From an uncultured bacterium (lineage in GTDB: Bacteria > Patescibacteriota > Minisyncoccia > Minisyncoccales > JAQTVQ01): DNA of 15,641 bases. The stretch lies in contig CAIMDX010000059.1 of NCBI GenBank assembly GCA_903839905.1, forward strand, positions 1 to 15,641, read 5' to 3'. This document shows, in pieces, positions 1-7,486 of the stretch. A program made the translations under genes and the position numbers. How positions within the stretch are numbered: the first letter of the stretch is position 1; every line of letters begins with the position of its first letter. Below the pieces are notes generated by a model. The model did no database searches and was not told where the DNA came from. It worked only from the letters and a program-made list of their open reading frames with translations.

Positions 1-29
1 AATGATAGAAGATAGATCAAGCCGATACA

Positions 30-131
30 ATGGCTAAACAATCTTTTTTCATAAAAATTTTAATCAGGATTTTAATTTTAATAATTTTAGGGGCAATAAC
101 GGCCGCAGCAATATTTTTATTTAAAAAATAA
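30..131 (+). CDS. Possible small single-span membrane protein (33 aa)
   Basis: An ATG opens a 33-codon frame ending in TAA. The N-terminus has a short polar stretch with lysines, then about 20 hydrophobic residues (roughly 10-31), and the product ends in Lys-Lys. That is the pattern of a single-span membrane peptide. No clear ribosome binding site precedes it, and an upstream frame that is open from the window edge stops inside its first codons (35-37), so it could be translationally coupled to a gene lying outside. I do not recognise a family. The hydrophobicity may simply reflect AT-rich DNA, so the call is tentative. Confidence 0.35.
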   Translation: MAKQSFFIKILIRILILIILGAITAAAIFLFKK

Positions 132-162
132 TCCGGGCTGGCATTTTGTTCCGACTTATAAA

Positions 163-522
163 ATGGCTAATAAAGAATTCTTAGAAAAAATAAAAACGAA
201 ACTGGAGCAGAAAAAAAATGCTTTGGAAAAAGAATTGGGCGGGTTTGCCAATGAAGACCCTGAAAATAAAAAGGGCTGGAAGGCCCGCTATCCGCAATTT
301 GAGGGGAGCGGACTGGAAGACGAAGCCGATGAAGTGGAAGAATATGAAAGCCTTCTTTCAATTGAAAAAACTATGGGAGGAAGCCTTAAAGATATCAGTG
401 CTGCGCTGGAAAAAATAGAAAAAAATACTTACGGCGTCTGTGAAAAATGCGGCGCAGAAATTTCCCAAGCCAGGCTGGAAGTCTGCCCAGAAGCCAGATG
501 GTGTACCGATTGCATTCAGTAG
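163..522 (+). CDS. TraR/DksA-type C4 zinc-finger protein
   Basis: This 119-residue protein has an N-terminal charged helical region (about 1-90, rich in Lys and Glu, able to form a coiled-coil hairpin) and a C-terminal zinc finger. The finger has C93 and C96 in YGVCEKCG and C114 and C117 in RWCTDC, the spacing of the DksA/TraR family. An additional cysteine, C108, sits where relatives usually have a non-cysteine in the RLEALPEA-like segment. Family members bind RNA polymerase through its secondary channel and modulate initiation, in DksA's case together with ppGpp. In this organism that role is inferred. The acidic Asp pair usually found at the DksA coiled-coil tip is not obvious, so it may be a small zinc-finger regulator without full DksA function. 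The start is the only suitable Met. TATAAA just upstream is too close to be its promoter. Confidence 0.88.
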   Translation: MANKEFLEKIKTKLEQKKNALEKELGGFANEDPENKKGWKARYPQFEGSGLEDEADEVEEYESLLSIEKTMGGSLKDISAALEKIEKNTYGVCEKCGAEISQARLEVCPEARWCTDCIQ

Positions 523-582
523 TTCTTATTATGGCTGTCAGTTTTTTGTGTTTGATTAGGATGACAGCGGATTATTGGTTTA

Positions 583-690
583 AAATCCCAAGCCCCAATG
601 ACCAATGCCCAATTAAGCCCCAAATCCCAAACGAACTAAAATTTGGGATTTAGGATTTGGTTGGTCATTGGGATTTGGTCATTGGGATTT
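583..690. repeat. Imperfect 49-nt-arm inverted repeat with internal tandem units
   Basis: The 176 bases between the zinc-finger gene and comM contain no convincing gene. The left arm (583-631) and right arm (642-690) are reverse complements at about 37 of 49 positions, separated by a 10-nt spacer. The innermost 10 bp and outermost 7 bp match exactly, and several mismatches would be G-U pairs in RNA. The right arm contains the 14-bp unit GGTCATTGGGATTT twice in tandem (663-676 and 677-690), plus related GGATTT words. The element ends one base before the comM ribosome binding region, so it could act as a terminator-like or translation-affecting hairpin, or be a dispersed intergenic repeat. Which of these is true cannot be decided from one copy. 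Confidence 0.8.
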
Positions 691-693
691 AGC

Positions 694-698
694 GGAGG
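694..698 (+). promoter_or_regulatory. GGAGG directly abutting the comM start
   Basis: A full GGAGG core ends at the base before the ATG, so spacing is zero where about 5-9 nt would be usual. The protein start cannot be moved, because the family motif I-x-S-A-A-L-x-G begins four residues in and no later Met is near. Either initiation here tolerates short spacing or the match is coincidental. Confidence 0.4.
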
Positions 699-2234
699 AT
701 GCCTATTAAAATTTTCTCGGCTGCTCTGAACGGCCTTGATGCGCAGATCATAGAAGCGGAAATAGACGCTTCTTACGGTTTGCGCTGTTTTAATATTGTC
801 GGACTAGCCGACAAAACTATCCAGGAATCAAAAGAAAGAATCAGCGCGGCCATCAAAAGCTCCCATTTGAAAAGCCCTTCATCCCAAGCGATCAAGCTTT
901 TGGTCAGCCTTGCTCCGGCCGGGCTGAAGAAAGAAGGGTCTTTGTACGATTTGCCCATTGCCTTGGGCTACCTTTTAGCTTCAAAACAAGCTCTTTTTAC
1001 GGCAAAGTATAGAATAATAATAGGAGAGCTGTCCCTTGACGGCATCCTGCGCCCAATTAGGGGCAGTCTTATCATTGCCGCCAAGGCTAAAGACGAAGGA
1101 TTCAAAGAAATAATTTTGCCTCAAGCCAATGCCAAAGAAGCGGCTTTAATAGAAGGTATAAAAGTGATCGGAGTTAAAACCCTTGCGGATGCTTTGGCTT
1201 ATCTGGAAAGCCGCTTGGATATTCTTCCAACTGTTAGCGAACCGCAAAGCTCTAAAAACTTATCATTAGACAAAGACCCGCTCTCTATAGATTTAAGCTG
1301 GATACAAGGGCAGGAGCTTGCTAAGAGAGCCTTGGAAGTAGCCGCTGCCGGCGGGCATAATCTTTTAATGGAAGGGCCTCCCGGCACTGGCAAAACATTA
1401 CTGGCTAAAGCCATGGCTTCTATTTTACCGCCCCTTTCCTTTGAAGAATCCTTGGAAGTCACTAAAATTTACAGCGCCAGCGGCCTTCTTCTTGAAAATA
1501 ATTTCATTTTAAAAAACCGGCCTTTCCGCGCTCCGCACCATACTGCTTCAAGCGCTGCTTTGATCGGCGGCGGCAACCCTTTGATGCCCGGAGAAATAAC
1601 TTTGGCCCACCGGGGAATTTTATTTTTAGATGAATTTCCGGAATTCCACCGCGATGTTTTGGAAAGCCTGCGCCAGCCGATGGAAGAGGGAGCTGTTTCC
1701 ATTTTGCGCTCCAATAGCCGAGCCAACTTACCTGCCCGCTTCACCCTGGTGGCCGCGGCCAATCCCTGCCCTTGCGGTAATTTCAACGACCCTGAAAAAG
1801 AATGTTCTTGCGTGCCGGCACAGATCTTAAAATACCGCCGCAAGCTTTCCGGCCCGATCATGGACCGGATTGATCTATTTATCAAAGTTCCCCAAATAAA
1901 ATTTGAAAAACTCACGGCAAAAGAAAACAAAAACCAAAGCGAAAAAATAAAAGAAAAAGTCAGCCGAGCCAGGACCATCCAAAAAGAAAGGCTGGTAAAA
2001 ATTCCGGGAATTTTTACCAATAGCGAAATGGCCGTACCTCAAATAGAAGAATTCTGCCAAATAGACGGCGAATCAAAAGAGATATTAAAGAAGGCAGTCA
2101 ATTCCGGCAAGCTTTCGGCTCGCGGTTTTCATAAGGTTTTAAAAGTGTCCCGCACTATAGCCGATCTGGAAAATTCAGCAGAAATAAAAAACTCCCATAT
2201 AATGGAAGCGCTAATGTATAGACAGAAAACCTAA
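699..2234 (+). CDS. comM: ComM/YifB-family AAA+ ATPase (Mg-chelatase-like)
   Basis: The 511-residue product has the usual length and order of the ComM family. An N-terminal ChlI-like domain (about 1-170) begins with the typical SAALNGLDA pattern and contains NIVGLAD and SLAPAG(L)KKEG segments. A AAA+ Mg_chelatase core follows, with Walker A GPPGTGKT at 226-233 and Walker B ILFLDEF around 307-313, then FRAPHHTAS. A cysteine cluster NPCPCGN...CSC lies around 354-370, and a C-terminal helical domain (RGFHKVLKVSRTIADLE) closes the protein. In naturally transformable bacteria ComM is a hexameric branch-migration helicase that helps integrate incoming DNA, so it acts in the cytoplasm during recombination. 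It is not a magnesium chelatase, despite the domain name. It lies near a secretion/uptake-like locus, which fits but does not prove a competence role. Its stop codon lies in the loop of the terminator hairpin. Confidence 0.95.
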   Translation: MPIKIFSAALNGLDAQIIEAEIDASYGLRCFNIVGLADKTIQESKERISAAIKSSHLKSPSSQAIKLLVSLAPAGLKKEGSLYDLPIALGYLLASKQALFTAKYRIIIGELSLDGILRPIRGSLIIAAKAKDEGFKEIILPQANAKEAALIEGIKVIGVKTLADALAYLESRLDILPTVSEPQSSKNLSLDKDPLSIDLSWIQGQELAKRALEVAAAGGHNLLMEGPPGTGKTLLAKAMASILPPLSFEESLEVTKIYSASGLLLENNFILKNRPFRAPHHTASSAALIGGGNPLMPGEITLAHRGILFLDEFPEFHRDVLESLRQPMEEGAVSILRSNSRANLPARFTLVAAANPCPCGNFNDPEKECSCVPAQILKYRRKLSGPIMDRIDLFIKVPQIKFEKLTAKENKNQSEKIKEKVSRARTIQKERLVKIPGIFTNSEMAVPQIEEFCQIDGESKEILKKAVNSGKLSARGFHKVLKVSRTIADLENSAEIKNSHIMEALMYRQKT

Positions 2235-2250
2235 CCGGTTTTTATTTCTT
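2226..2250. terminator. Shared weak terminator between convergent genes
   Basis: AAAACC (2226-2231) pairs with GGTTTT (2237-2242) around a 5-nt loop, followed by a T-rich stretch. The comM TAA (2232-2234) is in the loop, and the stop of the opposing hydrolase gene (2242-2244) is at the stem base. The two genes are only 7 bp apart, so one short hairpin would serve both directions. The stem is short, so termination may be leaky. Confidence 0.5.
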
Positions 2251-3303
2251 CTTAAAAGATAGATTGGAGCCGTATTTATATTTGGCAAGGGGATTGGCAG
2301 TGCCGCGGACATCAAAATGCAAATGGCATCCGGTCACCCCGACAACCTGGCCGGTATTACCTATATATCCGATCAATTGGCCTTGGGAAACATCTTCTCC
2401 AACAGAGACCGATATCTTGGAAAGATGGGCATAGATAGAAACAACGCTATCCGGATGCAATATCTTAATATAATTGCCGAACGGCCATTGGTTGGCAGCG
2501 AATTGGACCTTCCCTCCGGCAGCGGCAAAAACAGGAGTCCCGCATTGATTGGCAATATCAACGGCATTATATAGATGAAGTGTTTGCGTGATCTTTCCGG
2601 TTGTCGGTACGATAAAGAAGCCGTCCGGTAGAATATTCCCAATACTTTGAGCTATAACTGGAGTACTGGCAGCTGTAGGAACCGATATTTTTCCTCCCGG
2701 GATGATAATGATGTCTCCAACCATTAGCTCGGAACCGATCTCCAATTGGTTAAAAGCCAGGACCTGGTCTTGGTCTGCTTTATAAGTTTTAGCTATCTGG
2801 GAAACGGTTTCTTCCTCTTTAATAATGTGCATCACGCCCGAAGTAGGCAGAATAACCAGCTTTTGCCCAACTTTGACAGCCGACCCCTTTTTCAGATCGT
2901 TAGCCCAAAGGATTGTTTCCAAACTAATCTTAAACTTTACTGCAAGGCTGGCTAGAGTGTCTCCTTCTTTTACAGTATACTGGATAATATCGCGTTCTCC
3001 TTGTTCCGCCTGGCTTATTTCTTCGCTCAAATCGGCTATGGTCGCCAATGTTTGAGGCTTTACAAAAACAGGAGAGGGCACGCTTTTTAAGCTGGTGCCC
3101 TCTAGTATAATAAGGTTTTGAGTTGAATCTACGGTGTTCTGGGCGCTTAAAAGCGCACAGGAGATAGATTTTCCAGCTGTTTTTTTAGGATCATTACAGC
3201 TATTGCTATTATTGACAGTTTTTGCCAGGCTGAAAAAAGCAAAAGAAGCAAATATGCCCAAAAAGCAAAAAAGAAGGCCCTTCTTGGTCATGCCGTCTTT
3301 CAT
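2242..3303 (-). CDS. Murein hydrolase: two LysM domains plus M23 (LytM) peptidase
   Basis: The 353-residue protein begins with a basic stretch and a hydrophobic segment (about 9-27), a signal peptide or N-terminal anchor. After a linker come LysM 1 (about 108-152, YTVKEGDTLASLA) and LysM 2 (about 158-202, IIKEEETVSQIA), which bind peptidoglycan. A C-terminal M23 zinc metallopeptidase follows (about 229-340). Candidate zinc ligands are H243 and D249 in LHLYNAVDI, H293 in YAHLS, and H327/H329 in CHLHFD, so it should be catalytically competent. The His-to-Asp spacing in the first motif is longer than the classical HxxxD and matches an LHGYNAVDI-type variant. It would cleave peptide crosslinks outside the membrane during growth or division, or open the wall for a secretion apparatus. 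AGAGGA (3304-3309 on the plus strand, read in reverse) touches this ATG; a second Met four codons in is 12 nt from it, so either start is possible. Confidence 0.92.
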   Translation of the reverse strand: MKDGMTKKGLLFCFLGIFASFAFFSLAKTVNNSNSCNDPKKTAGKSISCALLSAQNTVDSTQNLIILEGTSLKSVPSPVFVKPQTLATIADLSEEISQAEQGERDIIQYTVKEGDTLASLAVKFKISLETILWANDLKKGSAVKVGQKLVILPTSGVMHIIKEEETVSQIAKTYKADQDQVLAFNQLEIGSELMVGDIIIIPGGKISVPTAASTPVIAQSIGNILPDGFFIVPTTGKITQTLHLYNAVDIANQCGTPVFAAAGGKVQFAANQWPFGNYIKILHPDSVVSIYAHLSKISVSVGEDVSQGQLIGYIGNTGQVVGVTGCHLHFDVRGTANPLAKYKYGSNLSFKKK

Positions 3304-3333
3304 TCCTCTTAGATTCAGACTCTTAATTAAGGT

Positions 3334-3363
3334 TTGGAAATATTTAGAAATACGCTATATAAT
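3334..3363 (+). promoter_or_regulatory. Predicted sigma-70-type promoter for rsmA and the VirB6-like gene
   Basis: TTGGAA (3334-3339) and a perfect TATAAT (3358-3363) are separated by 18 bp in the 79-bp gap between divergent genes. Transcription would begin near 3370, leaving a leader of only about 13 nt before the rsmA ATG. No Shine-Dalgarno site is seen there. Because rsmA overlaps the VirB6-like gene, this promoter probably drives both. Confidence 0.6.
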
Positions 3364-3382
3364 TTAAGATTTTTAAGCCCAA

Positions 3383-4222
3383 ATGTCAAGCCAATTGTCC
3401 ACAATCAAACAGACTAAAGAGCTTTTGGAAAAATACGGTCTATCCCCCCAAAAAGGACTGGGCCAGAACTTTTTGGTGAACAAAGGAGTGGTTGAAAAAT
3501 TGATCAAAGCCGGACAAATAGAGAAAACCGACCTTGTCCTGGAAGTCGGACCGGGCATCGGCGTTTTAACCAAAGAACTGGCTCTGTCGGCCCGAAAAGT
3601 AATCGCCGTTGAAAAAGATCCTCAAATGATTGAGGTCCTTTCCAAAGAACTGGCTGAACTTCAAATTGATAATGTAGAAATCGTCCATGACGATATTATG
3701 AAATTCCTGGAAAAGGGAGGATTGGCCGGACAGGATTATAAAGTTGCCGGAAACATTCCTTTTTATTTAACCGCTCATTTGATCCGCCTTCTTTTGGAAA
3801 CGCCCCAGCCGCCCAAAGACATGGTCTTTATTTTACAAAAAGAAGTTGGCCAGCGCATCGCGAGCCTGCCGCCAAAAATGACTTTACTCTCCGCATCGGT
3901 CCAATTTTACGCCCAGCCCAAGCTAGCCGGCTATATTAAAAGACATTCTTTTTGGCCGGTCCCGGCCGTGGACGCGGCGATTATAAAAATCACTCCCAAA
4001 AATCCTGCGCCGGAAGTTGATCGCGACCTTTTTTTCAAAATTTTAAAGGCCGGCTTCTCCCAGCCGCGCAAACAACTTATCAACAACTTATCAAAATCAT
4101 TGAAAGCTGATAAAATAGAAATCAATAATTGGCTTTTAGAAAATAACATCCAGCCAGCCCGAAGAGCAGAAACTTTATTGATAGGGGACTGGATAAATCT
4201 AACCAAAACTTTCAATGCTTAA
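3383..4222 (+). CDS. rsmA: 16S rRNA (adenine1518-N6/adenine1519-N6)-dimethyltransferase
   Basis: This is RsmA (KsgA), of 279 residues, a normal size. It uses S-adenosylmethionine to dimethylate two adjacent adenines in the 3'-terminal loop of 16S rRNA during small-subunit assembly. Recognisable parts are the N-terminal KGLGQNFL (about 24-31), SAM motif I with EVGPGIG at 54-60, the acidic ribose-binding residue E77 in VEKD, DD around 103-104, and catalytic motif IV as NIPF at 124-127 (usually NLPY). The C-terminal small helical domain with FSQPRKQL is present. There is no Shine-Dalgarno site before the ATG. The last 8 bases overlap the next gene, so this housekeeping gene is cotranscribed with, and may be translationally coupled to, the VirB6-like membrane protein. 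Confidence 0.96.
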   Translation: MSSQLSTIKQTKELLEKYGLSPQKGLGQNFLVNKGVVEKLIKAGQIEKTDLVLEVGPGIGVLTKELALSARKVIAVEKDPQMIEVLSKELAELQIDNVEIVHDDIMKFLEKGGLAGQDYKVAGNIPFYLTAHLIRLLLETPQPPKDMVFILQKEVGQRIASLPPKMTLLSASVQFYAQPKLAGYIKRHSFWPVPAVDAAIIKITPKNPAPEVDRDLFFKILKAGFSQPRKQLINNLSKSLKADKIEINNWLLENNIQPARRAETLLIGDWINLTKTFNA

Positions 4223-6413
4223 AAAAACAAACAAAATCATTCTTTGTTTCGTTACAGCCTTTGCTCTTCTTTTTTTCTTTACTCCAACTTGCCACGCCGC
4301 TTTTGACATAGCCACCCCTATTGTCATTGCCATACTGCAAGCAATCTGCCAGCTTATACTTTTACTGACTACTGGTCTTTTAGGGCTAGCCGGAGGATTT
4401 TTGGAGATAATGGCCAGCCCGCACTTTATCACTGCTAAATACACAAGCAACGAATTTGTAACGCTTGGATTAAATATTACTTTGGGGTTTGCCAATATTA
4501 TTATTCTCCTCTCTCTTTTGGCTATCGGCATCGGCACAGCTTTAAGACTGGATAAATTTGATGCCAGAAAAAATTTCGCCAATTTGCTTATCGTCATTTT
4601 TTTGATTAATTTTTTTGCTCCCATCTTTTGCGGACTGATCATAGACGCTGCCAATATAATAATGAACTTTTTTATGGGAAGCGGACTTTCAGCTTCAAAA
4701 GTTTTTTCAAATGCTCTAACAGCTCAAGGAAATAACTTAGCCTCTCATTTCCGCAGCCTCTCATCAATGGCCGAATTTTTAGATCCCCGATCTTTAATGC
4801 AAGTCGTGATTATGATAGTTTTCAATATCTCTTTGGCCATTGTTCTTTTCCTGTTCGGCATCCTTTTTGCCATGAGATACGCCGCTCTTTGGACTTTGGT
4901 CATTCTGTCTCCTTTGGCTTTTGCCTGCTACATCCTTCCTTCCACCAGAAAAATATTCAATACTTGGTTCAGCCAATTCATTAATTGGTCCTTTGTGGGA
5001 GCTAGTGCGGCTTTTTTCCTTTACCTCGGCCAGCAGATGATCGGCTTGATCTCCCAAGGAAATTTGGTAATGGCTCCATCCGGACAAGACACCGGATTTT
5101 TCGGAATGGACACGGTAATGCCTTATTTAGTCGCCATTACTTTCTTGTTTATAGGATTTTTTGTTTCTCTTAACACTAGCGCAATGGGCTCTGGCGCAGT
5201 AATCAGCTACGCCCAAGGACAAACCAGAAAACTGGGAAGCTGGGGATCAAAAAAATTCCTGAAAGAACCAGTAAGAGATATGGGCAAAGGCATGGTCAGA
5301 TCAGGGGCAACGGGGACAGCATCCAATAAACTATCTGCCATAGGCAAAAACTTGTCTCCTTCTTGGGGTGAAGGCAAAAAAGGGATTGGAGGCTGGGCCC
5401 AAAGGCAAGCCGCCAAAGGGCTGGGAACATTTGGCAGAGCTACCGAAGCAACTGGCACAGCTTTGTCTATGAAAAGAGATGAATATATAGATGAGACAAC
5501 GAAAAAAGCTGAAAAGATGAAAGCTAAAGAGCTTCCAGGAGCATTGAAAGGCGGAGTTCTCGGAGAAAAGAACACATTGAGCAATGGTTTAGTTTTAGTA
5601 TCTTATTTAAAAGATAAAGACAAGGGTAAAAACAAAGCAGCCAAGAAAGAGCTGGAAGTTATGACCAAAGAGCAAATTGAAGCAATGATAGGGGGATTGC
5701 TAAAAGAAGGGAAAAATAAGGAAGCTGATATTTTAGGAAGTATTGCCCTGCTTGCAAAAGCTAAAGATAAAGATGAGATTAAGGCTGAAGACATAGGGTT
5801 CAAGGCTGAAGACATAGGAAAAGAAGGCTGGAAGAAAGGCAAATGGAAAAACCAAACCGACAGGCTGATGGATAATATTGATGTAGACGCCATCAAAAAG
5901 TACGGAGGAGACATCTCCAATTCCGAGCCGATGATGAATGCTGCTGCAAAACTTTGGGGCGGCAACAAAATTAAAGCAGCTGCCGAAGAGTTTGAAGGCA
6001 ATTTTATAGAAAAATATTGCGAAGCCGCCGATGCGGTCGGATTTGAGGAAATGCTTTCAAGTAACCCAGGAGCATTGATGTTCCGTGTCAGCAACGCTGC
6101 CCAAGATTCCGGATTCACTTTGCCGAAAAAAGACGGCCAACGGATAGGACAAGAGGAAATCCAAGCAATCAGAAAAGGAGCGAAACAAGCCGCTAGCCAA
6201 TCCCAAGAAAGCGCTCTTCATAAAACCGGTTTCCTTGATAAAAACGAAAGGCCCATGTCAGCATCCGATATAGGAGATGCCTTAAAAAAAGCAGCTTCGT
6301 CCGAACCTCAAAAAGCCGAAACAAGGGAACAAGCGGGAAGAAAACCTGAAGGGGGCAGAAAATCTACCGCTGAAATAATAAACGAAAACAGAAATAAAAA
6401 TAAAAAATACTAA
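4215..6413 (+). CDS. VirB6/TrbL-like type IV secretion membrane protein with long soluble tail
   Basis: The 732-residue product starts with a likely signal peptide (about 1-28, ending TCHA-A). Hydrophobic segments follow near 35-66, 83-110, 120-150, 195-219, 222-243, 258-280 and 301-320. This polytopic pattern, with RYAALWTLVILSPLAF and a Trp/Phe-rich loop, fits the VirB6/TrbL family that builds the inner-membrane part of the translocation channel. From about 340 to the end the protein is hydrophilic, Lys/Glu/Gly-rich and probably disordered or helical, with a duplicated KAEDIG heptad near residues 523-536. It ends in a basic tail. The ATG overlaps the rsmA stop (ATGCTTAA), so the two genes share a message. 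PrgI and the VirB4 pair lie downstream beyond an opposing gene, supporting a secretion role. The substrate is unknown. Confidence 0.8.
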   Translation: MLKKTNKIILCFVTAFALLFFFTPTCHAAFDIATPIVIAILQAICQLILLLTTGLLGLAGGFLEIMASPHFITAKYTSNEFVTLGLNITLGFANIIILLSLLAIGIGTALRLDKFDARKNFANLLIVIFLINFFAPIFCGLIIDAANIIMNFFMGSGLSASKVFSNALTAQGNNLASHFRSLSSMAEFLDPRSLMQVVIMIVFNISLAIVLFLFGILFAMRYAALWTLVILSPLAFACYILPSTRKIFNTWFSQFINWSFVGASAAFFLYLGQQMIGLISQGNLVMAPSGQDTGFFGMDTVMPYLVAITFLFIGFFVSLNTSAMGSGAVISYAQGQTRKLGSWGSKKFLKEPVRDMGKGMVRSGATGTASNKLSAIGKNLSPSWGEGKKGIGGWAQRQAAKGLGTFGRATEATGTALSMKRDEYIDETTKKAEKMKAKELPGALKGGVLGEKNTLSNGLVLVSYLKDKDKGKNKAAKKELEVMTKEQIEAMIGGLLKEGKNKEADILGSIALLAKAKDKDEIKAEDIGFKAEDIGKEGWKKGKWKNQTDRLMDNIDVDAIKKYGGDISNSEPMMNAAAKLWGGNKIKAAAEEFEGNFIEKYCEAADAVGFEEMLSSNPGALMFRVSNAAQDSGFTLPKKDGQRIGQEEIQAIRKGAKQAASQSQESALHKTGFLDKNERPMSASDIGDALKKAASSEPQKAETREQAGRKPEGGRKSTAEIINENRNKNKKY
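5781..5818 (+). repeat. 21-bp in-frame tandem duplication in the VirB6-like tail
   Basis: The 17-bp word AAGGCTGAAGACATAGG occurs at 5781-5797 and again at 5802-5818, a 21-bp period encoding KAEDIGF then KAEDIGK. The perfect identity suggests a recent slippage duplication in a tolerant, probably unstructured region. Confidence 0.85.
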
Positions 6414-6415
6414 AG

Positions 6416-6447
6416 AAAAAGAGGCCAATTAAATTGGCCTCTTTTTT
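6416..6447. terminator. Strong bidirectional intrinsic terminator
   Basis: GAGGCCAA (6421-6428) pairs with TTGGCCTC (6434-6441) across a 5-nt loop. An A-run on the left and a six-T run on the right extend the stem. Read on either strand it gives a GC-rich hairpin followed by U residues. It would end the rsmA/VirB6-like transcript, which stops at 6413, and the opposing SPFH transcript, which stops at 6466. Confidence 0.9.
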
Positions 6448-6465
6448 GTTGCTTTTTTCTTTCGC

Positions 6466-7467
6466 TTAGCGTTTTTCTATCGCGTCTTTAACAGCTTTAG
6501 AAAAATCGCCTAGCCCGCGTATATGCTCGCTCTTCAGATCAACTGCCAAAGATGAAGTTGTGAGTAAGGCTGTTTGATAAATAGCTGCTGCCTCTTCTTT
6601 GCCAAACTTTTCTATTAACATATCAACCATTGCTCGCTCTCCGTCTTTATAGAGAATAGCCGCAACCTTGTTTCCCTCGGCCACTTTTATCTTGGACTGG
6701 CGAATTCCTTCAGCCTCTTCAATAGCTGCTTCTGCTTCTTTCTTCGCCTTTAATTTGGCTGCAAGAGCATCTTGCCATTCCGGGGGGGTTACTATCTGTA
6801 TTATCCAAACCTTCAACAGTTCTATTCCGTATTTATCTAGCTCATCAAGGATTTTCTCTTTCTTCATCTCTACCATAATCTCGTCGCCAAGATCTCCGGG
6901 CGCTTTGGTTATATCATCTATGCTTCTCTCTCCGATAAAATCTCTTATCGCTGGATCTAAGATCGTTAAAGCCATCCTAACCCAGTGGTTACATCCATAT
7001 CTGGCCTTCTTCGGGTTTTTTACCCTTAAAGTATAGCTAACTCTTATTTTTGGGAGAGTAAGCAGTCCTGCTTCCTTTGCGCCTATTATCTCTGAATAAT
7101 AGTTGTCGGGAATCAGATATATATAGTCAACCATTCTCTCTATATGGCGTTTTGGATTCCCGGCTTCATCAACGGATGTCCAATCAAATTCTTTTTCGGC
7201 TATATAGTTCAAAATGTTCAAGCTAAAAATCCGGATACCTCCCAAAAAATACTTTTCACTCTTCCCGGGAATTATATTTCCTTTTTTATCCTCAATATAG
7301 CCGTCATAATTGAGAAGGCCTTTCATGAATTGCCCTTCTTTTTCCACAAATTTATAATAACCATTCTCTATTTTGGTCGCAAACCTTCGTTTCTTTTTTC
7401 TTAATGGAGGGTTATTTTCTTTCGACTGGGTAGGTACTCCTGCTGTTTCTTTTTTTTCTTCTTCCAT
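6466..7467 (-). CDS. SPFH/band-7 (stomatin/prohibitin-like) domain protein
   Basis: This 333-residue protein has a short basic, Pro-containing N-terminus (about 1-30), then an SPFH/band-7-like beta-alpha region (about 35-225; note IRVSYTLRVKNP, then ELLKVWIIQIVTPPEWQDAL). A charged, alanine-rich coiled coil follows (about 228-275, AKKEAEAAIEEAEGIRQ, then KVAEGNKVAA). This order is typical of stomatin/HflK/flotillin relatives, which oligomerise on membranes and influence proteases, membrane domains or cell envelope processes. Unlike most relatives it has no obvious N-terminal transmembrane segment, so it may be peripheral or cytosolic. It lies antisense between the VirB6-like gene and the rest of the secretion cluster. 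A GGAG lies 19 nt before the ATG, far for a ribosome binding site; no in-frame earlier start exists. The leader has alternative hairpins. Confidence 0.82.
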   Translation of the reverse strand: MEEEKKETAGVPTQSKENNPPLRKKKRRFATKIENGYYKFVEKEGQFMKGLLNYDGYIEDKKGNIIPGKSEKYFLGGIRIFSLNILNYIAEKEFDWTSVDEAGNPKRHIERMVDYIYLIPDNYYSEIIGAKEAGLLTLPKIRVSYTLRVKNPKKARYGCNHWVRMALTILDPAIRDFIGERSIDDITKAPGDLGDEIMVEMKKEKILDELDKYGIELLKVWIIQIVTPPEWQDALAAKLKAKKEAEAAIEEAEGIRQSKIKVAEGNKVAAILYKDGERAMVDMLIEKFGKEEAAAIYQTALLTTSSLAVDLKSEHIRGLGDFSKAVKDAIEKR

Positions 7468-7486
7468 ATCTATTTTTTTAAAAGAT

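Noticed and set aside
2..37. Frame open from the window edge to a TAA at 35-37, possible tail of an upstream gene
   Set aside because: Twelve codons are too few to distinguish coding from chance, and no recognisable C-terminus is seen.
155..160. TATAAA just before the zinc-finger gene as a -10 box
   Set aside because: It ends two bases before the ATG, so the transcript would start inside the gene, and no -35 lies at the right distance.
552..586. TTGATT and TAAAAT as a comM promoter
   Set aside because: The boxes are 23 bp apart, too far for a sigma-70-type promoter.
663..690. Tandem 14-bp units as a CRISPR array
   Set aside because: The units are directly adjacent with no spacers, and no cas gene is present.
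1469..2020. 183-codon minus-strand open frame inside comM
   Set aside because: It lies wholly inside a strongly conserved gene and its translation has no recognisable domain.
699..2234. comM product as a true magnesium chelatase
   Set aside because: The N-terminal domain and the cysteine segment are those of ComM/YifB, and no chlorophyll-pathway genes are near.
5603..6118. 171-codon minus-strand open frame inside the VirB6-like tail
   Set aside because: Its serine/proline-rich translation is the usual shadow of a Lys/Glu-rich coding strand.
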